Assembly (NCBI GenBank): GCA_029224465.1
Contig: JAQXUQ010000001.1
Span: 1-64,000 of the forward strand
DNA length: 64,000 bases
From: Bacillota bacterium
Lineage (GTDB): Bacteria; Bacillota; Clostridia; Lachnospirales; Lachnospiraceae
Direction of reading: 5' to 3'
Under the pieces are notes generated by a model. The model did no database searches. It was not told the DNA's origin and saw only the letters and a list, made by a program, of their open reading frames with translations. The position numbers were made by a program, and so were the translations under genes. Position 1 is the first letter of the stretch; every line of letters begins with the position of its first letter. Positions 25,896 through 34,442 of the stretch are shown here, one piece after another.

Positions 25896-26447
25896 ATGCA
25901 GCGAAAATCGAGCAGGGAAATTCTGGCGGAGTCGTTCCGCGAGCTGGCGCAGAGCAGGCCGGCGGACAGGATCACCGTACAGGAAATTACACAGAACTGC
26001 GGATATTCTCCGGCGACCTTCTACCGCCAGTTCCGCGACAAGTATGATCTGATCGCCTGGGATTACAGCGCACATTGCAGCGCGATTATGGATAACGCCG
26101 GAGCGGACGGCAAAACATGGGAAGCCGTCATGCGGGAAGGCTGCGATTATCTGTGCAGTCAGCGAAAATACATCGAAAATCTCCTGCAGAATACCGGCGG
26201 GCAGGATTCCTTCTTCCGGTACATGTCACTGGTGAATGCGCAGCTGGTGACGCAGGCGGTTACAGCCAAACGCGGGGAAGAGACGCTTTCGAAGGAACTT
26301 ACCGTTTGCATCAAGGTCTTTGCGTATGGAATCGCGCAGCTTCTTTGCGAATTCCTTGCGGAGCCGCAGACACTTTCGGACGCGGATCTGCCCGGCTATC
26401 TGTGTAAAGCGCTTCCCGAACCGCTGGTTCCCTATTTATTGACATAA
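25896..26447 (+). CDS. TetR family transcriptional regulator (DhaS-like)
   Basis: A 183-residue regulator. The helix-turn-helix is ADRITVQEITQNCGYSPATFYRQFRDKYDLI near residues 21-50. The C-terminal domain resembles that of dihydroxyacetone-kinase-type TetR regulators, with short helices and LVNAQLV. It is the last gene of the sugar operon, 15 bases after the TIM-like gene, and is followed by a strong terminator. It probably senses a pathway intermediate, in addition to the two-component system at the operon head. Confidence 0.85.
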   Translation: MQRKSSREILAESFRELAQSRPADRITVQEITQNCGYSPATFYRQFRDKYDLIAWDYSAHCSAIMDNAGADGKTWEAVMREGCDYLCSQRKYIENLLQNTGGQDSFFRYMSLVNAQLVTQAVTAKRGEETLSKELTVCIKVFAYGIAQLLCEFLAEPQTLSDADLPGYLCKALPEPLVPYLLT

Positions 26448-26456
26448 TCAAATGAT

Positions 26457-26503
26457 ACAAAACAGCCGCTTTCTCTCATTATGAGAGAAAGCGGCTGTTT
26501 TGC
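26457..26503 (+). terminator. Strong terminator closing the sugar operon
   Basis: A perfect inverted repeat of 19 bases per arm (aacagccgctttctctcat at 26461-26479 and its complement at 26481-26499), flanked by A and T runs, which can serve both strands. Confidence 0.93.
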
Positions 26504-26544
26504 TGATTGCGTAAAAACAGTCTCCGGGTAAAATGAAAATATAA

Positions 26545-26570
26545 ATTGTAAGCAATTAAATTGTAACAAT
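26545..26570. promoter_or_regulatory. OhrR-like operator before the flavodoxin gene
   Basis: The sequence contains GCAATTAAATTGTA (26552-26565), close to the TACAATTAAATTGTA half-element known for B. subtilis OhrR, and further TTGTAA half sites on both sides. Similar elements occur at 51925 and 56243 near the OhrR-like regulator gene of this window. Confidence 0.5.
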
Positions 26571-26589
26571 GCAAACGAGAGGTACGAAA

Positions 26590-26985
26590 ATGAAGACAGC
26601 AGTGCGGTATTATTCAAGATCGGGCAATACGGAAGCAGCGGCAAAGGCAATCGCACGGGCGGCGGGTACTACCGCCGTCTCCGTAGACGCAAAGGATGCG
26701 CCGATACAGGAACCCGTTGATGTTCTGTTCATCGGAGGCGCCCTGTACGCATACGGAATTGACGAGCATCTGAAAACTTATATCCGGAGTCTGCAGCAGG
26801 AGAATGTCCGGAAGGCGGTCATCTTCTCAACGTCCTGGATTTCCAAGCACGCGATCGATCTGATCCGTTCGGAGCTTTCCAAACGGGGAATTAAGGCAGC
26901 AGAGGAAACGCTTTATTTCCGCGGAAAGCCCGGAGACAGGCAGATCAAAGAGGCAGAGGAATTTACCAGAAAAGAGCTGTCATAA
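26590..26985 (+). CDS. Flavodoxin
   Basis: A 131-residue FMN electron carrier. The phosphate-binding loop is YYSRSGNTEAAAKAIA at about residues 6-21, and the second region FIGGALYAYGIDEHLKTYI follows, typical of flavodoxin-like proteins of clostridia. ATG 26590 is preferred because gagaggt lies before it; the reading from 26569 lacks an RBS. It is monocistronic or leads into the ABC pair, 63 bases downstream. The operator before it suggests control by a peroxide-type regulator. Confidence 0.87.
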   Translation: MKTAVRYYSRSGNTEAAAKAIARAAGTTAVSVDAKDAPIQEPVDVLFIGGALYAYGIDEHLKTYIRSLQQENVRKAVIFSTSWISKHAIDLIRSELSKRGIKAAEETLYFRGKPGDRQIKEAEEFTRKELS

Positions 26986-27048
26986 TCGGTGGCGGCAGAA
27001 AGAGTATACCGGCATCATCCGGCAGTGACTGGAAGGACAAGAGAAAAG

Positions 27049-28131
27049 ATGAGACTTGCATGGAAAGATTTGAAATATAACTGGAAGAAATATCTTCTGG
27101 TCGAAATTATCGTCGTACTGATGATGTTTATGGTGCTCTTCCTGTCGGGCCTTGTAAAGGGCCTTGGAAGCGCGGTGTCTTCCAGTGTTGAACACATGGA
27201 TGCGGACGCATTCCTTTTAAGTGACGACTCCGAAAAGCTGCTTACGGTTTCCAACCTGACCGCGGACGAGTTCAAAACAGCACAGGATGAATATAACAGC
27301 AGAATCACCCCGATTGATATCCAGCGGATGTATCTGCAGAAGGACAAGGACAGCGATAAAATCGACGTCACTTATTTTGCAATCGATCCGGAAGGATTCC
27401 TGAATCCGGCGGTTTATCAGGGACAGAAGCTGGACAATGAAGCTAACACAATCGTCCTTGATGATGACTACGAGAGCAAGGGAATCGGCGTCGGCGATAC
27501 GGTTATAGATGCGGCGTCCGGCATTTCGCTGAAAGTAGTAGGCTTTACGAAAGACGCGATGTACGGACATGTGTCTGTCGGATACATTTCTACCGATACC
27601 TACACGTCGATCATGAAAGAAGTGAATCCGATGTATCAGGAATCGGTGCACGCCGCGGCTATTCAGGGAGAAGCCGGCAAGGAAATCGACGGCACACAGC
27701 TTTATTCGAAACAGGAGATCATCAAAGCGATCCCCGGATATCAGGCGGAACAGATGACAATCACGATGGTTGAATGGCTGCTCGTTGTAATTACGGCACT
27801 GATTATCGGAATCTTCTTCTTCGTGATCAATTTGCAGAAGGAAAAGGAGTACGGTGTACTCAAGGCAATCGGAACCGGTATGGGAAGCCTTGCTTCGATG
27901 ATTCTGTGCCAGGTATTTCTGATCGCGGCCTGTGGCGCGGTGATCGCCGCCTGCCTCGTTTACGTTATGAGTGCAGCGCTTCCCGCGACGATGCCGTTTA
28001 CACTGGACGGCTTACAGGTAGCCGTTGTACTGTGCGCGTTTGTCCTGATTTCCATCACCGGAAGTCTTGCAACAATGCTTCGTGTATCCAGAATTGATCC
28101 GGCACAGATTATCGGAGGTGATTTCCAATGA
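27049..28131 (+). CDS. ABC transporter permease, FtsX/MacB type
   Basis: A 360-residue permease of the FtsX-like family. One membrane helix (YLLVEIIVVLMMFMVLFLSG) lies near the N-terminus. It is followed by an extracellular domain of about 200 residues and three C-terminal helices (WLLVVITALIIGIFFFVINL, SMILCQVFLIAACGAVIAAC, LQVAVVLCAFVLISITGSL). The conserved RVSRIDPAQIIGG ends it. The likely roles are peptide or lipoprotein export or sensing, not uptake. ATG 27049 is chosen because the upstream 20 residues from a GTG look non-coding. It overlaps the ATPase gene by 4 bases. Confidence 0.88.
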   Translation: MRLAWKDLKYNWKKYLLVEIIVVLMMFMVLFLSGLVKGLGSAVSSSVEHMDADAFLLSDDSEKLLTVSNLTADEFKTAQDEYNSRITPIDIQRMYLQKDKDSDKIDVTYFAIDPEGFLNPAVYQGQKLDNEANTIVLDDDYESKGIGVGDTVIDAASGISLKVVGFTKDAMYGHVSVGYISTDTYTSIMKEVNPMYQESVHAAAIQGEAGKEIDGTQLYSKQEIIKAIPGYQAEQMTITMVEWLLVVITALIIGIFFFVINLQKEKEYGVLKAIGTGMGSLASMILCQVFLIAACGAVIAACLVYVMSAALPATMPFTLDGLQVAVVLCAFVLISITGSLATMLRVSRIDPAQIIGGDFQ

Positions 28132-28781
28132 CAAATGCTGTTTTGCAGATGAAAGATATTGTAAAGAGCTATCAGGACGGCGAGTCGAAAAGAACAATTC
28201 TTGACCATGTGAACCTGACGGTGAACGCGGGCGAATTCGTCGCGGTAGTAGGGCCGTCCGGCTGCGGCAAGAGTACGCTCCTCAACATTGCGGGTATGAT
28301 GCTCTCGCCGGATGCGGGAACGATCTGCCTGTGCGGCCAGAACGTATCCGCGCTTCCGAAGAGAAAGTGGACAGAGCTGCGAAGGGACAAAATCGGATTT
28401 ATCTTCCAGAATCATCAGCTGCTGCCGTATCTGAAAGCGGGAGAGCAGCTGTCTGTCCTCCTGAAGGCGGATAAAAAGGAAGTCAGGGAACTCTTCACGG
28501 AACTGAACATTGAACATCTGATCGATCACTATCCGGCGACTCTTTCCGGTGGTGAGAGACAGAGAGTGGCGATTGCGAGAGCGTTTGCCTCGGACGCCGA
28601 TCTGATTCTTGCGGATGAACCGACAGCGTCTTTGGATTCCGAAAGAGGCAGACATGTCGTTGAAATGATCCGGATGGAGGTCCACAAAAGGAACAAGGCG
28701 GCGGTGATGGTGACGCATGATGAGCGTGTGCTGGATCTGGCTGATAAGATTTATAAGATGGAAGACGGGAAGCTGATGTAA
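28128..28781 (+). CDS. ABC transporter ATP-binding protein, LolD/MacB type
   Basis: A 217-residue ATPase partner of the FtsX-type permease. Walker A is GPSGCGKST near residue 42, the Q-loop IFQNHQLLPYL, the signature LSGGERQR and Walker B LILADEPTASLD. The short length and the absence of extra domains fit the LolD/MacB group. ATGA overlap with the permease shows coupling. Confidence 0.93.
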   Translation: MTNAVLQMKDIVKSYQDGESKRTILDHVNLTVNAGEFVAVVGPSGCGKSTLLNIAGMMLSPDAGTICLCGQNVSALPKRKWTELRRDKIGFIFQNHQLLPYLKAGEQLSVLLKADKKEVRELFTELNIEHLIDHYPATLSGGERQRVAIARAFASDADLILADEPTASLDSERGRHVVEMIRMEVHKRNKAAVMVTHDERVLDLADKIYKMEDGKLM

Positions 28782-28835
28782 AATCTATTTTTCTTTTCAT
28801 AAAAACAGATTTGAAAACCTATATTTAACTACGCG

Positions 28836-28875
28836 CAGCGGTCAGGTGAGAATTTTCGCCCGGCCGCTTTTCATT
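28836..28875 (+). terminator. Likely terminator before the VTC operon
   Basis: GC-rich imperfect stem (agcgg...ccgct, with inner agg/ccc pairing) followed by TTTTC. It lies between the ABC pair and the next promoter. Confidence 0.45.
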
Positions 28876-28905
28876 TAGGCTCAATTTAGGTACGCCCTGT
28901 ATGCT
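28873..28905 (+). promoter_or_regulatory. Promoter with response-regulator direct repeats
   Basis: Two ATTTAGG copies at 28873-28879 and 28884-28890 are exactly 11 bases apart, the spacing used by OmpR/PhoB-type dimers. Nine bases after the second copy is TATGCT (28900-28905), a good -10. The repeats sit where a -35 would be, as in activated promoters. The OmpR-type regulator at 32311 in the same operon is the likely binder. Confidence 0.6.
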
Positions 28906-28956
28906 GACTCCATAGCAAAGAAACGCCCGCAGATGTTTCAAAGGAGGTACATAGGC

Positions 28957-29688
28957 ATGAGCGGATACAAAGAAACATTTGAGCGCAAGGAAGTGAAATA
29001 TCTTCTTGGCTGGAAACAGTATGAGGCGCTGCGCAGAAGACTTTCGCCATACGTGGAAGAAGACGCATACGGCAAAACACAGATTCTGAACATCTACTTC
29101 GACACACCGGATTTCCGGCTGGTGCGCCGCTCGCTGGAAAAACCGGCTTATAAGGAAAAACTAAGGCTCCGCACTTACCGGATTCCGGACGATGATACAA
29201 CCGCTTTTGTTGAGATCAAGAAGAAGTACCAGGGTATCGTCTATAAACGAAGAATTGATATGACGTACCGGCAGGCAGTTGACTATCTCTGCCATGGCAG
29301 GGAAGCTCCGCAAAGGTCGCAGATTTCCGATGAGATCGACTATTTTCTGACCTTTTACAGACAGATTGTTCCGGCAATGAAAATCCGGTATGAACGGATT
29401 GCTCTTGCAGGCAGATATGATCCGGAGCTTCGGATCACATTTGACAGAAATCTGCAGTGGTCGATGAATCTCGATCTCCGGGACACCGGAGAAGGTGTCC
29501 CGATTCTGGAAGAGGATCAGATCCTGATGGAGCTGAAAGTACAGGGCGCGATAAAACCGGTCATCGCGGACACCCTGAATGAACTTGCGATTTACCCGGT
29601 GTCCTTTTCCAAGTACGGCAGAGGCTACGAAATGTATTCCCAGCAGCAGAAGAGGATACCCCCGGAAGGAGAATTCAAATATGCTTAA
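28957..29688 (+). CDS. VTC-domain polyphosphate polymerase family protein
   Basis: A 243-residue protein with the VTC/CYTH tunnel fold, whose eukaryotic members make polyphosphate from ATP. Basic and acidic tunnel residues are visible: RKEVKYLL near residue 10, NIYFDTPDF, EKLRLRTYR, FVEIKKKYQGIVYKRR, and MELKVQGAIKP near the end. The RBS aaaggagg decides the start at 28957. It overlaps the DUF4956 gene by 8 bases, the usual pairing in Clostridia. The cellular role of this pair is not settled; it may act at the membrane. Confidence 0.9.
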   Translation: MSGYKETFERKEVKYLLGWKQYEALRRRLSPYVEEDAYGKTQILNIYFDTPDFRLVRRSLEKPAYKEKLRLRTYRIPDDDTTAFVEIKKKYQGIVYKRRIDMTYRQAVDYLCHGREAPQRSQISDEIDYFLTFYRQIVPAMKIRYERIALAGRYDPELRITFDRNLQWSMNLDLRDTGEGVPILEEDQILMELKVQGAIKPVIADTLNELAIYPVSFSKYGRGYEMYSQQQKRIPPEGEFKYA

Positions 29689-30364
29689 CACGCTTTTTTC
29701 ATCCATCATTGTATCCGGAACGGTAACACCGGCTTCGTTTTTTCTGGCGACGCTTGTTTCTCTGGCACTCGGACTTGCGATCTCGCTATGTTTTCATCTG
29801 TCAAAACAGTCCTCGCAAAGTTTTGCCATCACACTGGCGCTGCTTCCGGTAATTGTTGAAGTTGTCATTATGATGGTGAACGGCAATATCGGCGCAGGCG
29901 TCGCTGTCGCGGGCGCATTTTCTCTGGTCCGCTTCCGGAGCGCGCAGGGAACCGGACAGGAAATCACGATGGTCTTTCTCGCGATGGCGGCAGGACTCGC
30001 GACCGGGATGGGGTATCTTCTGATCGCAGTTGTTTTTACGGCGATTGTGCTGGGAAGTTATGTTCTTCTGCAGAAAGCCGGATTCGGAAGCGGCAATGCA
30101 AAGGAACGGACATTGAAAGTCACGGTTCCGGAAACGCTGGATTTTGAAGGAATCTTTGACGATATCTTTGCGAAGTATACCGCCGGAGCGGAACTGCTGG
30201 ATGTCCGTACAGCAGGAATGGGTTCCATGTACCGATTAAGTTACAGAATTGTCATGCGGGACGGTTTGTCCGTAAAGCGCATGATCGACGAAATGAGGAC
30301 AAGAAACGGCAACCTTGAGATTGCCTGCTCAAGGGAAGTCCATGCCAGAACCGAGGAGCTTTGA
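29681..30364 (+). CDS. DUF4956 domain-containing membrane protein
   Basis: A 227-residue protein with about four membrane helices in the first 130 residues (FFLATLVSLALGLAISLCFH, ALLPVIVEVVIMMVNGN, FLAMAAGLATGMGYLLIAVV) and a soluble C-terminal domain. The segment GAFSLVRFRSAQGTGQEI is a hallmark of the family. It is nearly always found next to VTC-domain proteins, as here. No enzymatic function is known; it may anchor or regulate the VTC partner. Confidence 0.88.
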   Translation: MLNTLFSSIIVSGTVTPASFFLATLVSLALGLAISLCFHLSKQSSQSFAITLALLPVIVEVVIMMVNGNIGAGVAVAGAFSLVRFRSAQGTGQEITMVFLAMAAGLATGMGYLLIAVVFTAIVLGSYVLLQKAGFGSGNAKERTLKVTVPETLDFEGIFDDIFAKYTAGAELLDVRTAGMGSMYRLSYRIVMRDGLSVKRMIDEMRTRNGNLEIACSREVHARTEEL

Positions 30365-30388
30365 TAAACATACAAAGAAGGAGCGAAG

Positions 30389-32311
30389 ATGAAAAAACAA
30401 GTTGTATTAAAACTACTTGCCGCGATGATGGCGGCATCCCTAACAGTGACAGGCTGCGCGGTAACAAACGCGGCTGCAGGAAACAAGACCACAGTGACAG
30501 CGGAAGCGGAGACGGAAACGTCTGCAGGGGATACGGAAACAATGTCTGCAGACGCGGAATCATCCGAGGGCAGCAGCACAGAAGACGGCACCGCAGAAGA
30601 GAGTACGGAGGGACTTCTTGTCAAGCTTGAAGATCTGGATCTGACAGACCAGTTCTCGGATCGCGATCTGGATTCCTCTTATGACGAATCAACAGCAGTT
30701 AAAATATCGCTGAACGGAGACAGCGCGGATGTTACAGGGGAAGGCGCTTCCGCAGAAAACGGTGTCGTGACGATAACAGCCGCAGGTACTTATGTCATTT
30801 CCGGGACACTGAACAAAGGACAGATTGTCGTCGATGCCGCGGATACAGACAAAGTGCAGCTGGTTCTGGACAACGCATCGATCACCGCGGACGAGAATGC
30901 AGCGATTCTGATGAAAAATGCCGATAAGGTATTTCTGACACTCGCGGCCGGGTCGACCAATACGCTGGCGGACAGCGCACAGGAATATGTCCAGCCGGAG
31001 GATATGGAGAATACGGTGGACGGTGTTGTTTTCTCTGTCTGTGATCTGACATTGAACGGCAGCGGGACACTGAATGTCACGGCAGGCTATAAGCACGGCA
31101 TTGTCTGCAAGGATGATCTTGTGATTACGGATGGCACGTACAATATAACCTCTGCGGGTAAAGGAATTTCTGCAAACGACTCGATCCGGATCAAAGAAGG
31201 CGAGATGAATATCACGGCGGAGGATGACGCGATCCATACGAGCAAGGATGACACGGAAGGAAAAGGCTATATCTATATCGAAGGCGGCACCTTGAAGCTT
31301 TCTTCCGGAGACGACGGAATTCACGCGGCGACGGCACTCGTCATTGCCGGAGGCGAAATTGATGTGACAAAGTCTTATGAAGGGCTGGAAGGCGATACGA
31401 TGGATATCCAGGGCGGCGAAATAAACGTTGCGGCATCCGACGACGGGCTGAATGCTTCGTCCAATGCCAGCGCTTCGGATAATCAGGACGATCTGGATTT
31501 CGCGGACCACGGGAAAAGACCGGAGGAAGGCGGTGAGGATGCGGTAACATCGGCGACGCCACGGAAGCAGGACGGCACGTCGCAGAAGTCGTTCGGAGCA
31601 GAGGCGGCGGACGCATCGCAGAGCAATTCTGCCGAAGACACTGCCGGCGCGCCGCAGGAACCTTCCGATCGCAGCGCCCAAGGCATGCCGGAAAAACCTG
31701 CAGACGGAGAAAAGCCTTCTGACGGCGAAAAACCTGCCAATGGAGAAAAGCCTGTCGATGGCGGAAGACCTTCCGGCGGCCGCGGAATGCACTCGGATCC
31801 GTACGCATATATCAGGATCAGTGGCGGAACGATTGTTGTTAACGCGGACGGCGACGGCATAGATTCCAACGGCTCTTTATATGTTGACGGCGGCGACTTT
31901 ACCGTTTACGGACCGACGAACAATGGAAACGGGGCAATTGATATCGGAGACGGGAGTGATGCGGCGGCGCAGATTACCGGAGGAAGTGTCAGGATCGCGG
32001 GATCATCCGGCATGGCTGTAACCTTCGATGACAGTTCTTCGCAGTACTCGGTTATGTACAATTTCGACGAGGTGCAGAAGGCCGGGACGATGGTAACGCT
32101 CAAAGACAGCGACGGAAATGTGATCCTTACGATGACGCCGGAGAAAGATTTCCAGTCCGTGATTTTCAGCAGCAGTTCTCTGCGTGCAGGAAGTTATACC
32201 ATCACCGCCGGTGATATAATGGACACAATCACAGTTGACAGTGTTTCCGTTACGGCAGGAGCAGCCTCTGCGGCCGGACGGATGCCGGACAATAAAGAAG
32301 GAAACGAATAA
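30389..32311 (+). CDS. Carbohydrate-binding domain-containing lipoprotein (DUF4353-like)
   Basis: A 640-residue secreted lipoprotein. The signal peptide ends at TVTGC (Cys near residue 23). After an acidic linker comes a long beta-helix-like region of repeated short strands (GTYNITSAGKGISANDSIRI, GGTLKLSSGDDGIHAATALV), typical of the carbohydrate-binding DUF4353 family. A Pro/Lys/Glu repeat interrupts it near residues 435-465, and the strands then resume (GGTIVVNADGDGIDSNG). It probably sits on the cell surface and binds glycans. It is the third gene of the VTC-DUF4956 operon and overlaps the regulator gene by one base. Confidence 0.82.
   Translation: MKKQVVLKLLAAMMAASLTVTGCAVTNAAAGNKTTVTAEAETETSAGDTETMSADAESSEGSSTEDGTAEESTEGLLVKLEDLDLTDQFSDRDLDSSYDESTAVKISLNGDSADVTGEGASAENGVVTITAAGTYVISGTLNKGQIVVDAADTDKVQLVLDNASITADENAAILMKNADKVFLTLAAGSTNTLADSAQEYVQPEDMENTVDGVVFSVCDLTLNGSGTLNVTAGYKHGIVCKDDLVITDGTYNITSAGKGISANDSIRIKEGEMNITAEDDAIHTSKDDTEGKGYIYIEGGTLKLSSGDDGIHAATALVIAGGEIDVTKSYEGLEGDTMDIQGGEINVAASDDGLNASSNASASDNQDDLDFADHGKRPEEGGEDAVTSATPRKQDGTSQKSFGAEAADASQSNSAEDTAGAPQEPSDRSAQGMPEKPADGEKPSDGEKPANGEKPVDGGRPSGGRGMHSDPYAYIRISGGTIVVNADGDGIDSNGSLYVDGGDFTVYGPTNNGNGAIDIGDGSDAAAQITGGSVRIAGSSGMAVTFDDSSSQYSVMYNFDEVQKAGTMVTLKDSDGNVILTMTPEKDFQSVIFSSSSLRAGSYTITAGDIMDTITVDSVSVTAGAASAAGRMPDNKEGNE
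31691..31780 (+). repeat. 18-base tandem repeat within the lipoprotein gene
   Basis: Five consecutive 18-base units encode EKPADG, EKPSDG, EKPANG, EKPVDG and a diverged GRPSGG. The unit is a charged, Pro-rich spacer. Copy number may vary between strains. Confidence 0.75.
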
Positions 32312-33003
32312 TGAAACTGCTTCTTGCGGAAGATGAAGTGGAACTGTCCAACGCACTGTGCGCGATTCTCAAGCACGCGGGATACAGCGTTGACGCAGTG
32401 TACAACGGCAGGGATGCATATGAATACGCGAGGGTCGGCTCCTATGACGGGCTGATCCTCGATATAATGATGCCGGGAATGGACGGAATGGAAGTGCTGA
32501 AAACGCTGCGCATGGAGGGAAAGACGATGCCGGCGCTTTTTCTGACGGCGCGGCAGGAAGTGAACGACCGGGTCAGAGGACTTGACCTCGGCGCGGACGA
32601 CTATCTGACCAAATCGTTTGACATGAATGAACTGCTTGCGAGAATCCGCGCGATGCTGCGGCGCAGGGAAGAGTTCCGGCCCGCAGAGCTGACTTTCGGC
32701 AATGTTTCTCTGGTCCGCCTGCTTTGCGAGCTGCGGACAAACGATCATGAACCGTGCCGCCTTTCCGGAAAAGAGTTCCAGATGATGGAGATGCTGATGG
32801 AAGCACCCGGAAGAGTCATCTCTGTCGAAACGTTCATGGATTCGATCTGGGCAGACGGGGAAGCCGATGTCAATGTCGTCTGGGTTTATATTTCGAATCT
32901 CCGCAGGAAGCTCAAAACGCTGGATGCCGATATCGAAATCCGCTCAACGAGGGGACTTGGGTATTCTCTGGGCGCGCTTCCGAACGCGGGTGGAACGCGT
33001 TGA
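32311..33003 (+). CDS. OmpR-family response regulator
   Basis: A 230-residue regulator. The receiver has DE at residues 7-8, the phospho-acceptor Asp at about 51 (LILDIMMPGMDG), Thr in FLTAR and Lys in DDYLTKSF. The C-terminal winged helix ends RSTRGLGYSLG. It begins one base inside the lipoprotein stop (TAATG), so it is co-transcribed with the VTC-DUF4956-lipoprotein genes and probably controls them through the 11-base-spaced repeats at 28873. Confidence 0.94.
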   Translation: MKLLLAEDEVELSNALCAILKHAGYSVDAVYNGRDAYEYARVGSYDGLILDIMMPGMDGMEVLKTLRMEGKTMPALFLTARQEVNDRVRGLDLGADDYLTKSFDMNELLARIRAMLRRREEFRPAELTFGNVSLVRLLCELRTNDHEPCRLSGKEFQMMEMLMEAPGRVISVETFMDSIWADGEADVNVVWVYISNLRRKLKTLDADIEIRSTRGLGYSLGALPNAGGTR

Positions 33004-33048
33004 TGGCAGGAGGGGAATTGTTTTGCCGCGGGTGAAAGGAAAACAGAC

Positions 33049-34320
33049 ATGACCAATCAACATCGCCGAAGATACGAGTCACCGATGATCCGTAAGCTCC
33101 GGAAAAAGTTTGTCCTGACGGCTATGGGAGCGCTTCTGATCATTCTGATTCTGATCCTCGGATTTATTAATCTTCTGAACTATCATCAGATCGAATCCCG
33201 CACGGACGAGATTGTGCAGACGCTCCTGGCCGGCGGCGGCAGGTTTCCGCAGGAAAAATCTGTCATGCCCGGACCGCCGCAGGATTTCGAGCGTACGCAC
33301 AGAATGGAAGCTCCGTTCGAGACCAGATATTTCACGGTAACGGTAGCGGAAGACGGGACGATTCTGAATACGGATACAGGACATGTCGCTGCTGTTTCCA
33401 AGGAGGATGCGGACTCGTATGCCGCAGGGATCGTTTCACAGGGCAAAACAAAAGGCAGCATCGGCACTTACCGGTATGGAACAGGCAGGACGGAGAACGG
33501 TGCAACCCTGGTTGTCTTTGTAGACCGTTCATCGAGACTTTCGCAGGCATTTTCCCTTTTCTGCAATACGATGTATATCGGAGCCGCGGCGCTGATTTCC
33601 ATGTTCATTCTCGTATTTATGCTGTCCGGTCTGGCTGCTTCGCCTGTCATAGAATCTCTGGAAAAACAGAAGAAGTTCATATCTGATGCAGGCCATGAAC
33701 TCAAGACACCGCTGACCATTATTTCAGCCAATGTCGATGTGCTCGAGATGACCGGCGTCAGGAACGAGTGGACAGGGTCCATCCGGGGACAGGTCCGGCG
33801 GATGACGGAACTTGTAAACAACCTGCTGACGCTCTCAAGAATGGAAGAAGACAGTGTGCAGGAAGTGTTTACCGATGTCGATCTGTCCCGCTGCGTACAG
33901 GAAGCCGCGCAGAATTATGTGCCGGTCGCCGCGGCGAAAAACCGCGCCTACACGATGGATATTCAGGACGGAATCTTTATGACCGGCGACCGGAAATCGC
34001 TTCTGCAGCTCTGCAGTCTCCTGCTCGACAATGCGATGAAATATTCGAATGAGGGTGGGAACGTGCGGCTTTCTCTTCAAAAGAGCAAAAACAAAATTCT
34101 GCTCGAAGTCATCAACACCTGCGACGAGCTGCCGGAAGGAAACCTCGACCGGCTGTTCGACAGGTTTTACCGCGCGGACGCATCAAGGAGCCGGGAGAGC
34201 GGCGGCTTCGGGATCGGACTCTCGGCGGCCAGAGCAATCTGCAAAAGGCACGGAGGGAACATTCACGCGATGAAAGAAGGGGATCATAGTATCAGGTTCC
34301 GGGCGCAGCTGCCGGGCTGA
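33049..34320 (+). CDS. Membrane sensor histidine kinase
   Basis: A 423-residue kinase. Helix one is VLTAMGALLIILILILGFINLL near residues 20-42, and helix two is MYIGAAALISMFILVFMLSGLAA near 175-200. Between them lies an extracellular sensor domain. The H box is SDAGHELKTPLTIISANVDV, and the ATPase ends with the G boxes GGFGIGLSAARAICKRHGG. It partners with the OmpR regulator 45 bases upstream. ATG 33049 has the RBS aaagga. Confidence 0.92.
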   Translation: MTNQHRRRYESPMIRKLRKKFVLTAMGALLIILILILGFINLLNYHQIESRTDEIVQTLLAGGGRFPQEKSVMPGPPQDFERTHRMEAPFETRYFTVTVAEDGTILNTDTGHVAAVSKEDADSYAAGIVSQGKTKGSIGTYRYGTGRTENGATLVVFVDRSSRLSQAFSLFCNTMYIGAAALISMFILVFMLSGLAASPVIESLEKQKKFISDAGHELKTPLTIISANVDVLEMTGVRNEWTGSIRGQVRRMTELVNNLLTLSRMEEDSVQEVFTDVDLSRCVQEAAQNYVPVAAAKNRAYTMDIQDGIFMTGDRKSLLQLCSLLLDNAMKYSNEGGNVRLSLQKSKNKILLEVINTCDELPEGNLDRLFDRFYRADASRSRESGGFGIGLSAARAICKRHGGNIHAMKEGDHSIRFRAQLPG

Positions 34321-34442
34321 CCACTTTTCGTTCACTGCAAACCAGTTATACAAATGCCATTGCGGCGGTTATCCTGTTTTCATACAATTCAACTGTATCC
34401 AGAAAACCGAAGGGTTGATTTTCATATGAAGGAGGATTGGTT

